Shown here piece after piece: positions 10,059 to 18,748 of a stretch of DNA of 37,686 nucleotides. The notes beneath the pieces are model-generated. The model was not told the origin of the DNA, searched no databases, and saw only the letters and a program-made list of their open reading frames with translations. Source of the DNA: an uncultured Ruminococcus sp. (GTDB taxonomy: Bacteria > Bacillota > Clostridia > Oscillospirales > CAG-272); contig CADBKZ010000017.1 in assembly GCA_902795355.1 (NCBI GenBank), positions 1 to 37,686 of the forward strand. Reading direction: 5' to 3'. Each line of letters opens with the position of its first letter. Position 1 is the first letter of the stretch. Both the position numbers and the translations under genes were made by a program.

Positions 10059-10661
10059 AAACTTCCGGCAGAAATGGCGGGACGCACTTGTTCTTGCTTT
10101 TCTTTCCCCATACCTGCCATCTATTGGTTGTAACTTTGAGCCAACCCCCTGCGGGGAATGGTGTCAAAGACGCGAGCGACTTATGGATGCGGAGAAAAAT
10201 ATTCCGCTTCTCTTCCCATGTCCCGCCATCTATCGGCAGTTACTTTGAGCCTTCCCCAGCGGGGAAGGTGTCACCGCAGGTGACGGATGAGGAGAGAAAC
10301 ATTCTGTTTTTCTTCCCTTATTTCTGCTATTTATCCGTTATTGTTACTTTCTGATTTACACACCATAACTTTTATCTGTTAAAACTTGCTCTCCTCATCC
10401 GCCTCGCGCCGCTCGGCACCTTCCCCGCTGGGGAAGGCTCACGACGTTCGCGGATCATGGGAAGAGAGCGAAAACGAGACGTTTTCAAAAAAATGCTTTT
10501 TTACTTATCAATAGCCACTTTTACTTATTAAACTTATTTTCTTCATCCATAAGTCGCTTGCGACTTTGACACCATTCCCCGCAGGGGGTTGGTTCAAAGT
10601 TCCAACAGGAAGATAGCGGGGGCAGAAAAAAAGAAATTAAAGAGAGCTATGGTGAAAAACC
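10059..10661. repeat. Q element and P1-like modules
   Basis: A complete Q element spans about 10248-10440. A CTTCCCCAGCGGGGAAGG hairpin, cassette TCACC-gca-GGTGA and GGATGAGGAGAG lead into an AT-rich core ending TTTTATCTGTTAAAACTTGC. The mirrored end CTCTCCTCATCC, a second cassette and CTTCCCCGCTGGGGAAGG close it. Before it, 10137-10190 is a CCCCCTGCGGGG module with a GTCAAAGACGCGAGCGAC cassette. Its inverted counterpart lies at 10550-10595. The last 60 bases before the DUF559 gene are AT-rich with no clear promoter. Confidence 0.7.
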
Positions 10662-11048
10662 ATGTTGTATCGGTATAATCGCAAATTAAAAAGGAATGCG
10701 CAAAAGTTACGGCGAGAAATGACGGAAGAAGAACGACATCTTTGGTATGATTTCTTGAAATTTTTGCCGTACTCGGTCAATCGGCAAAAAACAATCGGAG
10801 ATTACATTGTGGATTTCTATATTGCGGAAAAACGAACGGTGATTGAAATCGACGGCAGTCAACATTCCGAGCCTGAAAACATGGAACGAGATTCACAACG
10901 CGATTGGTCTTTGCGACAGTTGAATTTGCACGTTCTGCGCTACCAAAATGCCGAAATAAGAAAAAATTTTGACGGGGTGTGCGCAGACATTTTGAAACAA
11001 CTTGGAACAACGCCGGAAGAATTGCTGCCGAGAAGGCGGGCATATTAA
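10662..11048 (+). CDS. DUF559 endonuclease-like protein
   Basis: This 128-residue protein has the hallmarks of DUF559, a small PD-(D/E)XK-like/Vsr-like nuclease fold. LRREMTEEERHLWYDFL is followed by the core FLPYSVNRQKTIGDYIVDFY and the acidic strand TVIEIDGSQH; the D/E residues there would be the metal ligands. The substrate and role of these proteins are unknown; they often travel as single genes with mobile DNA. The reading frame is clearly richer in A and T than its neighbours, and it is bordered by Q and P1 repeats, which suggests transfer. The ATG at 10662 sits in GGTGAAAAACCATG; the ribosome binding site is weak. It ends 27 bases before the lipoprotein gene. Confidence 0.85.
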   Translation: MLYRYNRKLKRNAQKLRREMTEEERHLWYDFLKFLPYSVNRQKTIGDYIVDFYIAEKRTVIEIDGSQHSEPENMERDSQRDWSLRQLNLHVLRYQNAEIRKNFDGVCADILKQLGTTPEELLPRRRAY

Positions 11049-11075
11049 CAGCAGAATTTTATAGAGGAAAACCGC

Positions 11076-11720
11076 ATGAATAAAATTTTTTGTTTATCGT
11101 TGGCAATTTGCCTGTGCTTGTGCGCGGCGGGCGCGCTTGCGGGGTGCGGGCGCGCGCCGCGCGTCGGGGACATCCGCGCCGACGTGATCGCGCTGGTGGA
11201 AGCTTCGTATGAAATCAACGAGGTCTTTTTCGGCGCGGGTCTGCCCGTTCTCGATCGCACCGCCGAAGAATATGCCGACCTCTATGCCTACTACGCGCCG
11301 TCCACCGCCAACACCTACGACATTGTGGACGTCGCCCACGCGAAATTCGGCTCCATTCAAGCCGTCCGCGCCGCCGCCGAGCGCGTTTACAGCGCGGATC
11401 TGCTCGAGTCCAACCTCTATGTCAACGCGTTCACGGGCTATGCCGTCTCCGGCATCGGGTCGTCGGTGATCGCGTCCGATCCGCTTTACGTCGAGGACGG
11501 CGACTATTTCTACCAATCGGTTTCGCACCGCAATTATTTAACACACGGTATGAAAATTTTCGATTACGACACCATGAAGATCACCCCGCCGTCCACGGCG
11601 AACGCCGTTTATGTCACCATGAACGCGTGGTACGCTTCCGACCCCGCAACCGTCCTCTCCGAGCGCGTGCGCCTTGTCCGCGAAAGCGACGGCTGGCGGC
11701 TCGATTCGCTGACGGTTTAA
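11076..11720 (+). CDS. Lipoprotein, unknown function
   Basis: The 214-residue protein begins with a basic residue and a hydrophobic run ending in a lipobox, LAGC, with the lipidated Cys near residue 24, so it should be anchored on the outer face of the membrane. The mature part has no motif I recognise. It contains a helical first half (VALVEASYEINEVFFGAGLP), a Tyr-rich central part and a C-terminal beta-like segment ending RLVRESDGWRLDSLTV, which resembles the tail of nuclear-transport-factor-like or DUF4878-like secreted domains. AGAGG lies about 7 bases ahead of the ATG at 11076. GC content returns to the local norm here, unlike the preceding DUF559 gene. Confidence 0.8.
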   Translation: MNKIFCLSLAICLCLCAAGALAGCGRAPRVGDIRADVIALVEASYEINEVFFGAGLPVLDRTAEEYADLYAYYAPSTANTYDIVDVAHAKFGSIQAVRAAAERVYSADLLESNLYVNAFTGYAVSGIGSSVIASDPLYVEDGDYFYQSVSHRNYLTHGMKIFDYDTMKITPPSTANAVYVTMNAWYASDPATVLSERVRLVRESDGWRLDSLTV

Positions 11721-12348
11721 CGCCGCGGCGGGCAAGGCGAAAGTAGTTGACATGAAGACTTTTAACAGTTTGTAACTTCAAGGCTCCCCCTTGGGGGGAG
11801 CTGGCACGCGTTAGCGTGACAGAGAGGGCTGTTAAATGTTTCTGCTATATCACCCTCTCCGTCTTGTCGCTTCGCTCCAATCCACCTCTCCCCGTGGGCG
11901 AGGCGAAAGAAGTGGACATGCAGAGGCCTCATCCGGCCGCTCCGCGGCCACCTTCCCCCAAGGGGAAGGCTTCAAGCAACTTCCCGCCGGAAATAACCCG
12001 TGGATATACATGATTGGATATATGATAATTACAGTAGGGCGGGGGCTTGCTCCCGCCGGAAGCGAAAGGTTTTTGCGAATAAACGGTAGTGAATATCCGC
12101 ATATTTGTTATTTCTTTTTCCCGTTTGTTTTTCGGCGGGAGCAAGCCCCCGCCCTACGGTGATAAAAATAATAAAGGCTTTGTAATGTTCTTTGGGGAGC
12201 AGCGCCATACAACCGCGGGGCGTTCCTGCCGTTCTGTTTGTTTTTGTGGCGGGCGCGGAAGCCAACGCGCGCTTTTCGCGGCGGGGAAGCGAGGGTGGGA
12301 AATTCTTATAAACCCCTTTTGCGGGCGAGTTCTTTGAGAGGGGAGAGC
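11721..12348. repeat. P2, P1 and intact M element
   Basis: P2 at about 11780-11912 has the cassette CACGC-gtta-GCGTG and a second one around TTGTCGCTTCGCTCCAA. An inverted P1 follows at 11926-11970 with GGCCGC-tcc-GCGGCC. A clean 124 bp M element lies at 12034-12157, with 25-base ends that are perfect complements. Remnants of the GGCGGGCGCGGAAGCCAACGC end follow to about 12270. No gene is supported. Confidence 0.75.
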
Positions 12349-12392
12349 GCGAGAGGGGGAGACTTTCTTCCAAGAAAGTCTCCCCCTCTCGC
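12349..12392 (-). terminator. T palindrome after nupQ
   Basis: A 21-bp perfect stem with a 2-base centre (GCGAGAGGGGGAGACTTTCTT and its complement) lies 42 bases beyond the nupQ stop on the minus strand. It has the same GAGAGGGGG base as the copies after gyrB and the MreD-like gene, but a different inner arm. There is no T-tract. Confidence 0.6.
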
Positions 12393-12434
12393 GGCCTTCC
12401 GCCGATCAAAATTCCTCTCGCGGCCTTCCGTCCC

Positions 12435-13424
12435 TTACCGTTCTTCCCTGAAATAGGAGAGGCCGAGGGAAGCGGGCGGTTGTTTTTCGCGGTTGTTGCG
12501 GATGCTGGCGATGATCAGAACCAGAATCGTTACCACGTAGGGGATCACGGCGAAAATCTTTTTCTGCGCGAGGCTCAACCCCGTAACGAAGATGGGCAGG
12601 TTATAGAGCGCGCCGAACAGAATTGCGCCGATAATGCCCATATTCGGTCTCCAAAGGACGAAGATCACGAGGGCAACCGCAAGCCATCCGCGGTCGCCGA
12701 ACGCGTCGTTCGACCACGAACCGGAAATATAGTCCATAATGTAATAGAGGCCGCCAAGTCCCGCAATCATGCTGCCAACGCAGGTTGCCACATACTTATA
12801 CAGGCCGACGTTAATGCCCACCGCGTCCGCCGTTGCGGGGTTTTCGCCCACCGCGCGCAGGTGCAGACCGACGCGCGTTTTCCGAAGGACAAACGAGAGA
12901 ACGATGGCAACCGCCACCGCGAGGTACGCCAAGAACCCGTAGGAAAGAAAGACGGTTCCGAACCAGCCGAGTTTCGGGGCGAACGGGAGCGTCGCTTTGA
13001 ACAGGTTGCTGGTTGCTTTAATGCTGATGAAGGTTTCGCCGCCCTTGCCCGCAAGGCGGATCAGCGACCCGCCGAAAAAGTTGCCAAGCCCAACGCCGAA
13101 GGTGGTGAGCGCAAGGCCGGTTACGTTCTGGTTGGCGCGGAGCGTAACCGTCAGGAAGCAATAGAGCAGTCCCATTAAAAGCGAGCCGAACAGCGAGGAG
13201 ACCAGCGGAATGAGAACGCCGAGGAAGGGATTTACCGCCCCGCCGGTGGCGCGCTCGTAGAAATACGCGCCGATTACGCCGCTGATGCTGCCCACATACA
13301 TAATGCCGGGGATACCCATGTTGAGATTCCCCGATTTTTCGGTCAGGATCTCGCCTGTGCATCCGTAAAGGAGCGGGATGGATTGCTGTACCGCGCCGGG
13401 AATAAAACTGACCGGATTAATCAT
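12435..13424 (-). CDS. nupQ: Nucleoside ABC transporter permease (NupQ type)
   Basis: This 329-residue permease belongs to the BPD_transp_2 family used for nucleosides and branched-chain amino acids. It is hydrophobic with about 8-10 membrane segments. The stretch LHLRAVGENPATADAVGINV is the cytoplasmic coupling loop characteristic of this family, and the N-terminal LTEKSGNLNMGIPGIM is typical of YufQ/NupQ. It is the last gene of a nupN-O-P-Q operon, overlapping nupP by 8 bases, so translation is probably coupled. By position and similarity it pairs with NupP to form the channel. Substrate specificity (guanosine in B. subtilis NupNOPQ) is inferred from family and from xpt nearby. Confidence 0.92.
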   Translation of the reverse strand: MINPVSFIPGAVQQSIPLLYGCTGEILTEKSGNLNMGIPGIMYVGSISGVIGAYFYERATGGAVNPFLGVLIPLVSSLFGSLLMGLLYCFLTVTLRANQNVTGLALTTFGVGLGNFFGGSLIRLAGKGGETFISIKATSNLFKATLPFAPKLGWFGTVFLSYGFLAYLAVAVAIVLSFVLRKTRVGLHLRAVGENPATADAVGINVGLYKYVATCVGSMIAGLGGLYYIMDYISGSWSNDAFGDRGWLAVALVIFVLWRPNMGIIGAILFGALYNLPIFVTGLSLAQKKIFAVIPYVVTILVLIIASIRNNREKQPPASLGLSYFREER

Positions 13425-14598
13425 GCGCCGTCTCCCTCTCTTTCTTTCTGAAATGGATCTCGTACTGAATGAAGAACTCGCAGCCGATGATGAAGAACAG
13501 CACCATTCCCGTCAGCACGTCCCCATAGGAAGCGTTAATCTGGCACCGGCTCGCAATTTCGCTCGCGCCGCGTTGCAAAAAGCAGATCAAAAGCGACGTC
13601 AGAATCATGAACACGGGGTTGAACTTGGCGAGCCAGCACACCATAATGGCGGTGAACCCGCGGCCGCCGACGGTGTTTGTGGAAACCGAATGGTTGTAGC
13701 CGCTCGTCAGCAGGAAGCCGGTCAGCCCGCAGATCGCGCCCGAGAGCGCCATGGTGCGCAAAATCACCTTTCCAACGTTAATGCCGATATACCGCGCGGT
13801 GTTGCGGCTCTCGCCCACCACCTGAATTTCGTACCCGTGCTTGCTGTACCGCATGTAGGCGTACATCAGCGCGGTGACGACGGCGATGATGAGGATGGAG
13901 AGCAGGTAGTTGTTCCCGATTTTGGGGAGCCAGCCCGCGTGGCTGGAGCCGTTCACAATTCCCATGGTCCCCGTTCCTTTGGGGAAGAGGGCTTGGATGC
14001 TCGCGTCGATGATGCAGATGATCACGTAGTTCATCATCAGGGTAAAGAGCGTTTCGTTGGTGCCCCATTTCGCCTTGAACACGGCGGGGATCAACGCCCA
14101 GAGCGCGCCCGCCGCAACGCCCGCCGCGAGCATTACGAGGATGAGCAGGAAGCTCGGAATTTTATCGCCGATGAACAGCATGCAAAGCACCGAGGCGAAC
14201 GCGCCCGCCAGCACCTGCCCCTCGGCACCGATGTTCCAGAACCGCATGCGGAACGCGGGCAGGAGCGCAAGCGCAATGGCAAGGAGAATGGCCGTTTCGT
14301 ACAGCAGGCGGAAGAACCGCGAACCCGACTTGAAGGACGCTTGGAAAATATACCCGTAGAGGCGGAAGGGGTTTTCTTTGGTCAGAACAATGGAAACCAC
14401 GGCCATGAACACCAGCGAAAGCAGGATGGCCGCCGCGCGGATTCCCCATGCCTTTTGCCAAGGCAGCGTTTCCCGCTTGGCAATGTGGATCAGCGGAACG
14501 TGGTGCTTTTCGGCATGCCGTCCGGCCTCGGGCGCCGCGTTCTTTTCGGGGGCGGTTTCTTCGGGCAGGTCGTCCTGTCGCTTGTTTTCTTCGCTCAT
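13417..14598 (-). CDS. nupP: Nucleoside ABC transporter permease (NupP type)
   Basis: The 393-residue second permease has a 50-residue charged N-terminal cytoplasmic part (KRQDDLPEETAPEKNAAPEA), then a long hydrophobic body of about 9-10 membrane segments. YEIQVVGESRNTARYIGINV is the coupling loop matching that in NupQ, and MRFWNIGAEGQVLAGAFAS is a strong signature of YufP/NupP permeases. The start overlaps the nupO stop by four bases (ATGA), and its own 3' end overlaps nupQ. It forms the heterodimeric membrane pore with NupQ. Confidence 0.93.
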   Translation of the reverse strand: MSEENKRQDDLPEETAPEKNAAPEAGRHAEKHHVPLIHIAKRETLPWQKAWGIRAAAILLSLVFMAVVSIVLTKENPFRLYGYIFQASFKSGSRFFRLLYETAILLAIALALLPAFRMRFWNIGAEGQVLAGAFASVLCMLFIGDKIPSFLLILVMLAAGVAAGALWALIPAVFKAKWGTNETLFTLMMNYVIICIIDASIQALFPKGTGTMGIVNGSSHAGWLPKIGNNYLLSILIIAVVTALMYAYMRYSKHGYEIQVVGESRNTARYIGINVGKVILRTMALSGAICGLTGFLLTSGYNHSVSTNTVGGRGFTAIMVCWLAKFNPVFMILTSLLICFLQRGASEIASRCQINASYGDVLTGMVLFFIIGCEFFIQYEIHFRKKERETAHD

Positions 14599-16154
14599 GT
14601 TTCATTCCCCCTTTCCGCGGGTTCGGGTACATTCCCGCCCACTTTCGTCATCATCAGGCCGACTTCCTCTTTGGTAACGGTCCGGCCGTCCGCAATGCCG
14701 GAAACCTTGCCGCCGCAAATGACCAGAATGCGGTCGCAAAGTTCCAGAAGAACGTCCAGATCCTCGCCCACGAAGATCACGGCAACGCCGTTCTTTTTCT
14801 GCTCGTTGAGCAGGTTATAAATGGTATAGGACGAGTTGATGTCAAGCCCCCGAACGGGGTACGCCGCCATCAGCACGGTTGGCGACGACGCGATTTCGCG
14901 CCCCACCAGCACCTTTTGCACGTTGCCGCCCGAAAGACGGCGAACGGGCGTTTCGGCGTTCGGCGTTACCACCTCGAGCGAATTGATGATGCGCTCGGCA
15001 AGGTCCTTCGGCTGTTTGCGGTCGAGGAACATCGAGTTTCCGCGGCGGTAGCTGCGGAGCATCATGTTGTCGATAATGTCCATGTTCCCGACAAGGCCCA
15101 TGCCCAGCCGGTCCTCGGGAACAAAGGAGAGCCGCACGCCGAGGTCGCGGATCTGCTGCGGGGTTTTGTTGCGGAGATCCTCGGTTTCCTTGGTTTGGGG
15201 GTTGCGGTAGAGGATGTCCCCGCACTCAATGGGTTGCAGCCCCGCAATGGCTTCCAGCAGTTCGCGCTGGCCGCTGCCCGCAATGCCCGCAATGCCGAGG
15301 ATCTCGCCCGACCGCGCGGTAAAGGAAACGTCGTCCAGCAGTTTGATGCCCTCGGGGCTGACGCAGCACACGCCGCGCACTTCCAACCGGTCCACAGAGC
15401 CTTTCGGCTCGTCTCTTTCAATATTCAGGCTGATTTTTTTGCCCACCATCATTTCGGTCAGCTCCGATTCGGTGGTTTTCGCGGTCTCCACGGTGGCAAT
15501 GTGTTCGCCGCGGCGCAGCACGGCGACGCGATCCGAAATGGCCATAACCTCGTGGAGCTTATGCGTGATGATGATGATGGATTTGCCGTCCTCGCGCATG
15601 CGGCGCAAAACGGCGAACAGTTTTTCGGTTTCCTGCGGCGTCAGAACGGCGGTGGGCTCATCCAGAATCAGGATGTCCGCGCCGCGGTACAGCACTTTGA
15701 GGATTTCAACGGTCTGTTTTTCGGAAACCGCCATGTCGTAAACTTTCTTTTTCGGGTCCACGCGGAACCCGTACCGCTCCGCGATCTCCACAACGCTTTT
15801 TTCGGCGTCGGCGAGGCTGTATTTCTTGCCGTCCTCGATGCCCAGCACAATGTTTTCGGTCGCGGTGAAAACGTCCACCAGCTTGAAATGTTGGTGGATC
15901 ATGCCGATCTTATAATCAAACGCGTCCTTGGGGGATCCGATGTCGGCTTTTTCGCCGTCCACGTAAATCTCCCCCTCGTCGGGGTAGTAGATCCCCGAAA
16001 TCATATTCATCAGCGTGGTTTTGCCGCTCCCGTTTTCGCCGAGAATGGCAAGGATCTCGCCGCGGCGAACGGTCAGATCCACATTGCGGTTCGCCACCAC
16101 GCTGCCGAACCGTTTGGTAATCCCTTTTAATTCGATTGCGATTTGTTTTTCCAC
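14595..16154 (-). CDS. nupO: Nucleoside ABC transporter ATPase (NupO type)
   Basis: The 519-residue protein is a double ATP-binding cassette. In the first half Walker A is GENGSGKTT (39-47) and Walker B ILILDEP (161-167). In the second half Walker A is degenerate, GIAGSGQ (290-296, no Lys), and the expected Asp-Glu after the second Walker B strand (VLMAAYPVRGLD) is replaced. This asymmetry is normal for YufO/RbsA-like proteins, which have one active site. A longer frame exists, but I choose GTG at 16154 because GGGGGGAA lies just upstream and the product then starts at the conserved ELKGITKRFG. It powers the NupP/NupQ channel. Confidence 0.92.
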   Translation of the reverse strand: MEKQIAIELKGITKRFGSVVANRNVDLTVRRGEILAILGENGSGKTTLMNMISGIYYPDEGEIYVDGEKADIGSPKDAFDYKIGMIHQHFKLVDVFTATENIVLGIEDGKKYSLADAEKSVVEIAERYGFRVDPKKKVYDMAVSEKQTVEILKVLYRGADILILDEPTAVLTPQETEKLFAVLRRMREDGKSIIIITHKLHEVMAISDRVAVLRRGEHIATVETAKTTESELTEMMVGKKISLNIERDEPKGSVDRLEVRGVCCVSPEGIKLLDDVSFTARSGEILGIAGIAGSGQRELLEAIAGLQPIECGDILYRNPQTKETEDLRNKTPQQIRDLGVRLSFVPEDRLGMGLVGNMDIIDNMMLRSYRRGNSMFLDRKQPKDLAERIINSLEVVTPNAETPVRRLSGGNVQKVLVGREIASSPTVLMAAYPVRGLDINSSYTIYNLLNEQKKNGVAVIFVGEDLDVLLELCDRILVICGGKVSGIADGRTVTKEEVGLMMTKVGGNVPEPAERGNET

Positions 16155-16230
16155 AGGCTTCCCCCCGCAGGATTGAGATGGGTTCAGTGCTCTGAACGGT
16201 GAAAAATTCGGGTCAATAAAAACGGATACA

Positions 16231-16265
16231 GGGAGAAAGCCCGCTCGGGCTTTCTCCCTTTTTTT
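16231..16265 (+). terminator. Intrinsic terminator facing against the nup operon
   Basis: GGGAGAAAGCCCG pairs perfectly with CGGGCTTTCTCCC around CT and is followed by seven T on the plus strand, a textbook intrinsic terminator. The genes here are on the minus strand, where the hairpin is preceded by A and followed only later by TTTTT. On the operon mRNA it lies between nupN and nupO and could stabilise or partly end the nupN transcript. Confidence 0.7.
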
Positions 16266-16309
16266 CATTCATTCGCGTCCGCTCCCCGCGGGAGCGCAGG
16301 CGGGAAAAA

Positions 16310-17506
16310 TTAACCGAAGTTGACGTCGAGCAGCGTAATGCCGTCGATCTGAACGTCGAAGTACGGAGCGGAACGGTACTCGGATTCATGGAAGTAACCG
16401 TCCTTGATCGCCTCGGTGTCGGGGGTGAAGTCCTTGTCGGTGTCCACATCCGCCTTGTAGGTGGTCAGTTTCGCGCCTTTCACGGTGAAGGTGTCGGTAT
16501 CGAACACATGGAGCGTGCCGGCTTGGAGTTTGGCTTTCGCCTCGTCAATCTTGGCCTGCGTGCCTTCCACGGCGTTCTTGCTCGGCGTGGTCAGTTCCAC
16601 GGAGCCGGTGGCAATGGTGCCCGTCCAGTCGGTGTCGATCGCTTCGCCCTTCTGGACCTGACCGATGATGTACTCAAAGTACGGCGCCCAGTTGATGCGG
16701 GAAGAAATGATGTAGGTGTTGGGGCCGGCGGACTCGGTGGAGCCGTTGTAGGAAACGTTGGGAACTCTTGCGGTTTCGCAAGCGGACGGCGCGCCCATGG
16801 AGTCGGCATGCTGGCTGATCAGAACGCAATGCTCGTCGTTGATCAGCTTGTTGGCGGCTTCTCTTTCCTTCGCTTCATCGTACCAAGAGCCGGTGAACGT
16901 GACCTTCATGGTAACTTGGGGAACGATGGACTTTGCGCCGAGGTAGAACGAGGTGTAACCGGAGATTACTTCCGCGTAGGTGTACGCGCCCACATAGCCC
17001 ATAACGGCCTGCTCGGTGGTAATGGTGCCCGCGTCGATCATCGCTTTCAGTTTCAGGCCTGCGGCGATGCCGGCGAGGTAACGACCCTCGTAAATGGAAG
17101 CGAACGCGTTGTGGTAGTTGGCGAGGTTTTCGGTGTGCGCCTTGGTGCCCGTTGCGTGGCAGAACTCCACCTTCGGGTATTCCTTGGCGGCTTGGATCAT
17201 GTAGTCCTCGTGGCCGAAGCTGTCGGCAAAGATGATGTTGCAGCCGTCCTCAATCAGCTCAACGGCGGCTTCATAGCATTCGTTGCCCTCGGGAATGTTG
17301 ACCTTGTTGACGTACTCGACGCCCGCTTTCTCGCAAGCCTCTTTCGCGGCCGTGAGGAAGTTGTTGTCGTAGGTGGAGTTTTCATCGTGGAGATAGATGA
17401 ACCCGACCTTGACAGCGTGTTTTTTGCTGCCGCAGGAAGCGAACGCCGCAAGGCAACCCGCAATCATGAGCGCAGCCAGACACAGGGAAAGGACTTTTTT
17501 GAACAT
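16310..17506 (-). CDS. nupN: BMP-family nucleoside-binding lipoprotein (NupN type)
   Basis: This is the substrate-binding lipoprotein of the transporter (398 residues). A signal peptide ends in FASC with the lipidated Cys at residue 25. The mature protein shows BMP/PnrA-family features: KVGFIYLHDENSTYDNNF, GCNIIFADSFGHEDYM, a GRYLAGIAAGLK helix, VMGYVGAYTYAEVISGYTSF and NVSYNGSTESAGPNTYIIS. It would capture nucleosides outside the membrane and hand them to NupPQ. Start: ATG at 17506 behind AGGAGGAA, a strong site. A 155-base gap with a hairpin separates it from nupO, consistent with higher expression of the binding protein. xpt lies about 570 bases upstream on the same strand. Confidence 0.93.
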   Translation of the reverse strand: MFKKVLSLCLAALMIAGCLAAFASCGSKKHAVKVGFIYLHDENSTYDNNFLTAAKEACEKAGVEYVNKVNIPEGNECYEAAVELIEDGCNIIFADSFGHEDYMIQAAKEYPKVEFCHATGTKAHTENLANYHNAFASIYEGRYLAGIAAGLKLKAMIDAGTITTEQAVMGYVGAYTYAEVISGYTSFYLGAKSIVPQVTMKVTFTGSWYDEAKEREAANKLINDEHCVLISQHADSMGAPSACETARVPNVSYNGSTESAGPNTYIISSRINWAPYFEYIIGQVQKGEAIDTDWTGTIATGSVELTTPSKNAVEGTQAKIDEAKAKLQAGTLHVFDTDTFTVKGAKLTTYKADVDTDKDFTPDTEAIKDGYFHESEYRSAPYFDVQIDGITLLDVNFG

Positions 17507-17540
17507 GTTACTGTTCCTCCTAAAAAAGATTTTTTTATTT

Positions 17541-17675
17541 ACAGCGGCTCCGCCGCAGTAAACCGAATAAGGTCAAGAGCGTGTTAAGGTCGTCCTTTTC
17601 TTGGAAGAAAAGGACCAAAAGAACTTTCGCGCATAAGAGGTTTCGCGCATAGGGGGTGTTTGCGATAACTTTTGC
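17541..17675 (-). repeat. nupN leader: hairpin and L element
   Basis: On the minus strand, an L element (17570-17675) with the palindrome CCTTTTCttccaaGAAAAGG ends in CTCTTGACCTT. It is followed by an 11-bp hairpin with one mismatch, TTTACTGCGGC-gga-GCCGCTGTAAA (17541-17565), and AAAAAAATCTTTTTT next to the ribosome binding site. The orientation relative to the gene is the same as for the plus-strand L copies. No purine riboswitch core was seen. Confidence 0.6.
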
Positions 17676-17679
17676 CAAG

Positions 17680-17862
17680 AACTCCTTCCGTCAGGCTCCT
17701 GCGTCGCCTGCCACCTCCCCCAAAGGTGGAGGTCAGAGTAACTTTCCGATGGAAAGGAATCTGTTGTTAAAAAACCAAATTTGCTTTTTCGATTGTCAAC
17801 AACTCTTACCTCCACCCACGGGGGAGGTGGCAGGCGACGCAGGAGCCTGACGGAAGGAGTTT
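17680..17862. repeat. P3 element, copy 1
   Basis: The element has outer inverted ends AACTCCTTCCGTCAGGC / GCCTGACGGAAGGAGTT that enclose the cassette TCCTGCGTCGCCTG. Inside them are CCACCTCCCCC..GGTGGAGGT and ACCTCCACC..GGGGGAGGTGG hairpins. The central core contains ACTTTCCGATGGAAAGGAAT and TTTTTCGATTGTCAACAAC. It is 183 bp, with no reading frame of note. Confidence 0.8.
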
Positions 17863-18044
17863 TAATACCCGTTCCCGCCATCCGCGAACATCATGAGCCT
17901 TCCCCTTGGGGGAAGGGGGACCGCGTAGCGGTGGATGAGGCCTTTATATTTTCCGCTTTCCGCGAATGCCGTGAGCCTTTCCCCAAGGGGAAGGCTTCCA
18001 AAATATCCGTTGGAAAAGAATGGTTCCGCGGCGCGTTTGCCACT
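17863..18044. repeat. Two P1 modules
   Basis: A P1 module at 17895-17940 has cassette ACCGC-gta-GCGGT and ends GGATGAGG. A second hairpin CTTTCCCCAAGGGGAAGG lies at 17975-17996. Nothing else is visible. Confidence 0.7.
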
Positions 18045-18062
18045 CAAAAAAGCCCACGGCTT
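18045..18062 (-). terminator. Short terminator after xpt
   Basis: On the minus strand AAGCC-gtg-GGCTT is followed by TTTT, 14 bases beyond the xpt stop. The stem is only five pairs, so it is a weak intrinsic terminator. Confidence 0.45.
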
Positions 18063-18075
18063 GTCCGGTTCCGCG

Positions 18076-18651
18076 TCAATCGCAGAAGCGGATCCCTTCC
18101 GTTGGGCTCATAGAGGCGACGCGCGCCAGCGATTCCACGCGCAGTCCGAGCGCGCGCAGGTCGTCGCCGCCTTTTTGGTATGCTTTTTCAATTACGATTC
18201 CCGCGCCGACCACCTGCGCGCCCGCTTGGGCGCAGAGCGCGAGCATTGCTTTTGCCGCGCAGCCGTTTGCCAGAAAATCGTCAAGGATCAGAACGCGGTC
18301 GCCCGCGCCGAGGTAGGATTTGGAAACCACCAGCGTGTGGTCGGTCCCATGGGTATAGGAGTGTGCCGCCGCGGACCACACGTCGGTTCCGATGTTGGAA
18401 GTCTTGCTCTTTTTGGCGAACACCACGGGGCAGCCGAAGTACTGCGCCGTCAGGCAGGCCACGCCAATGCCGCTGGCTTCCACCGTCAGAATTTTGTTCA
18501 CGCCGCTGTCGCGGTACAGGCGGTAAAATTCCTTTCCGAGCGTGCAGAGAAAGCCTACGTCGATCTGATGGTTGAGAAAGCTGTCCACTTTCAGCACGTC
18601 GCCGTCGTACACCTTACCGTCGCGGCGGATCCGCTCTTCGAGCAACTGCAT
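18076..18651 (-). CDS. xpt: Xanthine phosphoribosyltransferase
   Basis: Xpt converts xanthine and PRPP to XMP in purine salvage. The 191-residue product has the family's usual length (B. subtilis Xpt is 194). LKVDSFLNHQID (20-31), the phosphoribosyl loop VLILDDFLANG (120-130) and the C-terminal GRVESLAR-like LGLRVESLARV are diagnostic. The frame is open 42 codons further upstream, but homology and GAGGTG ahead of the ATG at 18651 fix the start. It has its own promoter. Next on the strand is the nup nucleoside transporter, so uptake and salvage are neighbours. In Bacillus xpt is under a guanine riboswitch; the 98 bases between promoter and start here are too short and lack the conserved core. 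Confidence 0.93.
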   Translation of the reverse strand: MQLLEERIRRDGKVYDGDVLKVDSFLNHQIDVGFLCTLGKEFYRLYRDSGVNKILTVEASGIGVACLTAQYFGCPVVFAKKSKTSNIGTDVWSAAAHSYTHGTDHTLVVSKSYLGAGDRVLILDDFLANGCAAKAMLALCAQAGAQVVGAGIVIEKAYQKGGDDLRALGLRVESLARVASMSPTEGIRFCD

Positions 18652-18748
18652 GGCAACGCACCTCACTTTCTCAAAGGGCTTCGGAAAAGAAAACGGCGAT
18701 TCAAACCAATTCCACACCGATTGCAGCCCTGAATGAATTACCGATTTA

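Noticed and set aside
14448..16130. 560-codon open frame on the plus strand
   Set aside because: Antisense to nupO and nupP, which have clear motifs and overlapping start and stop signals.
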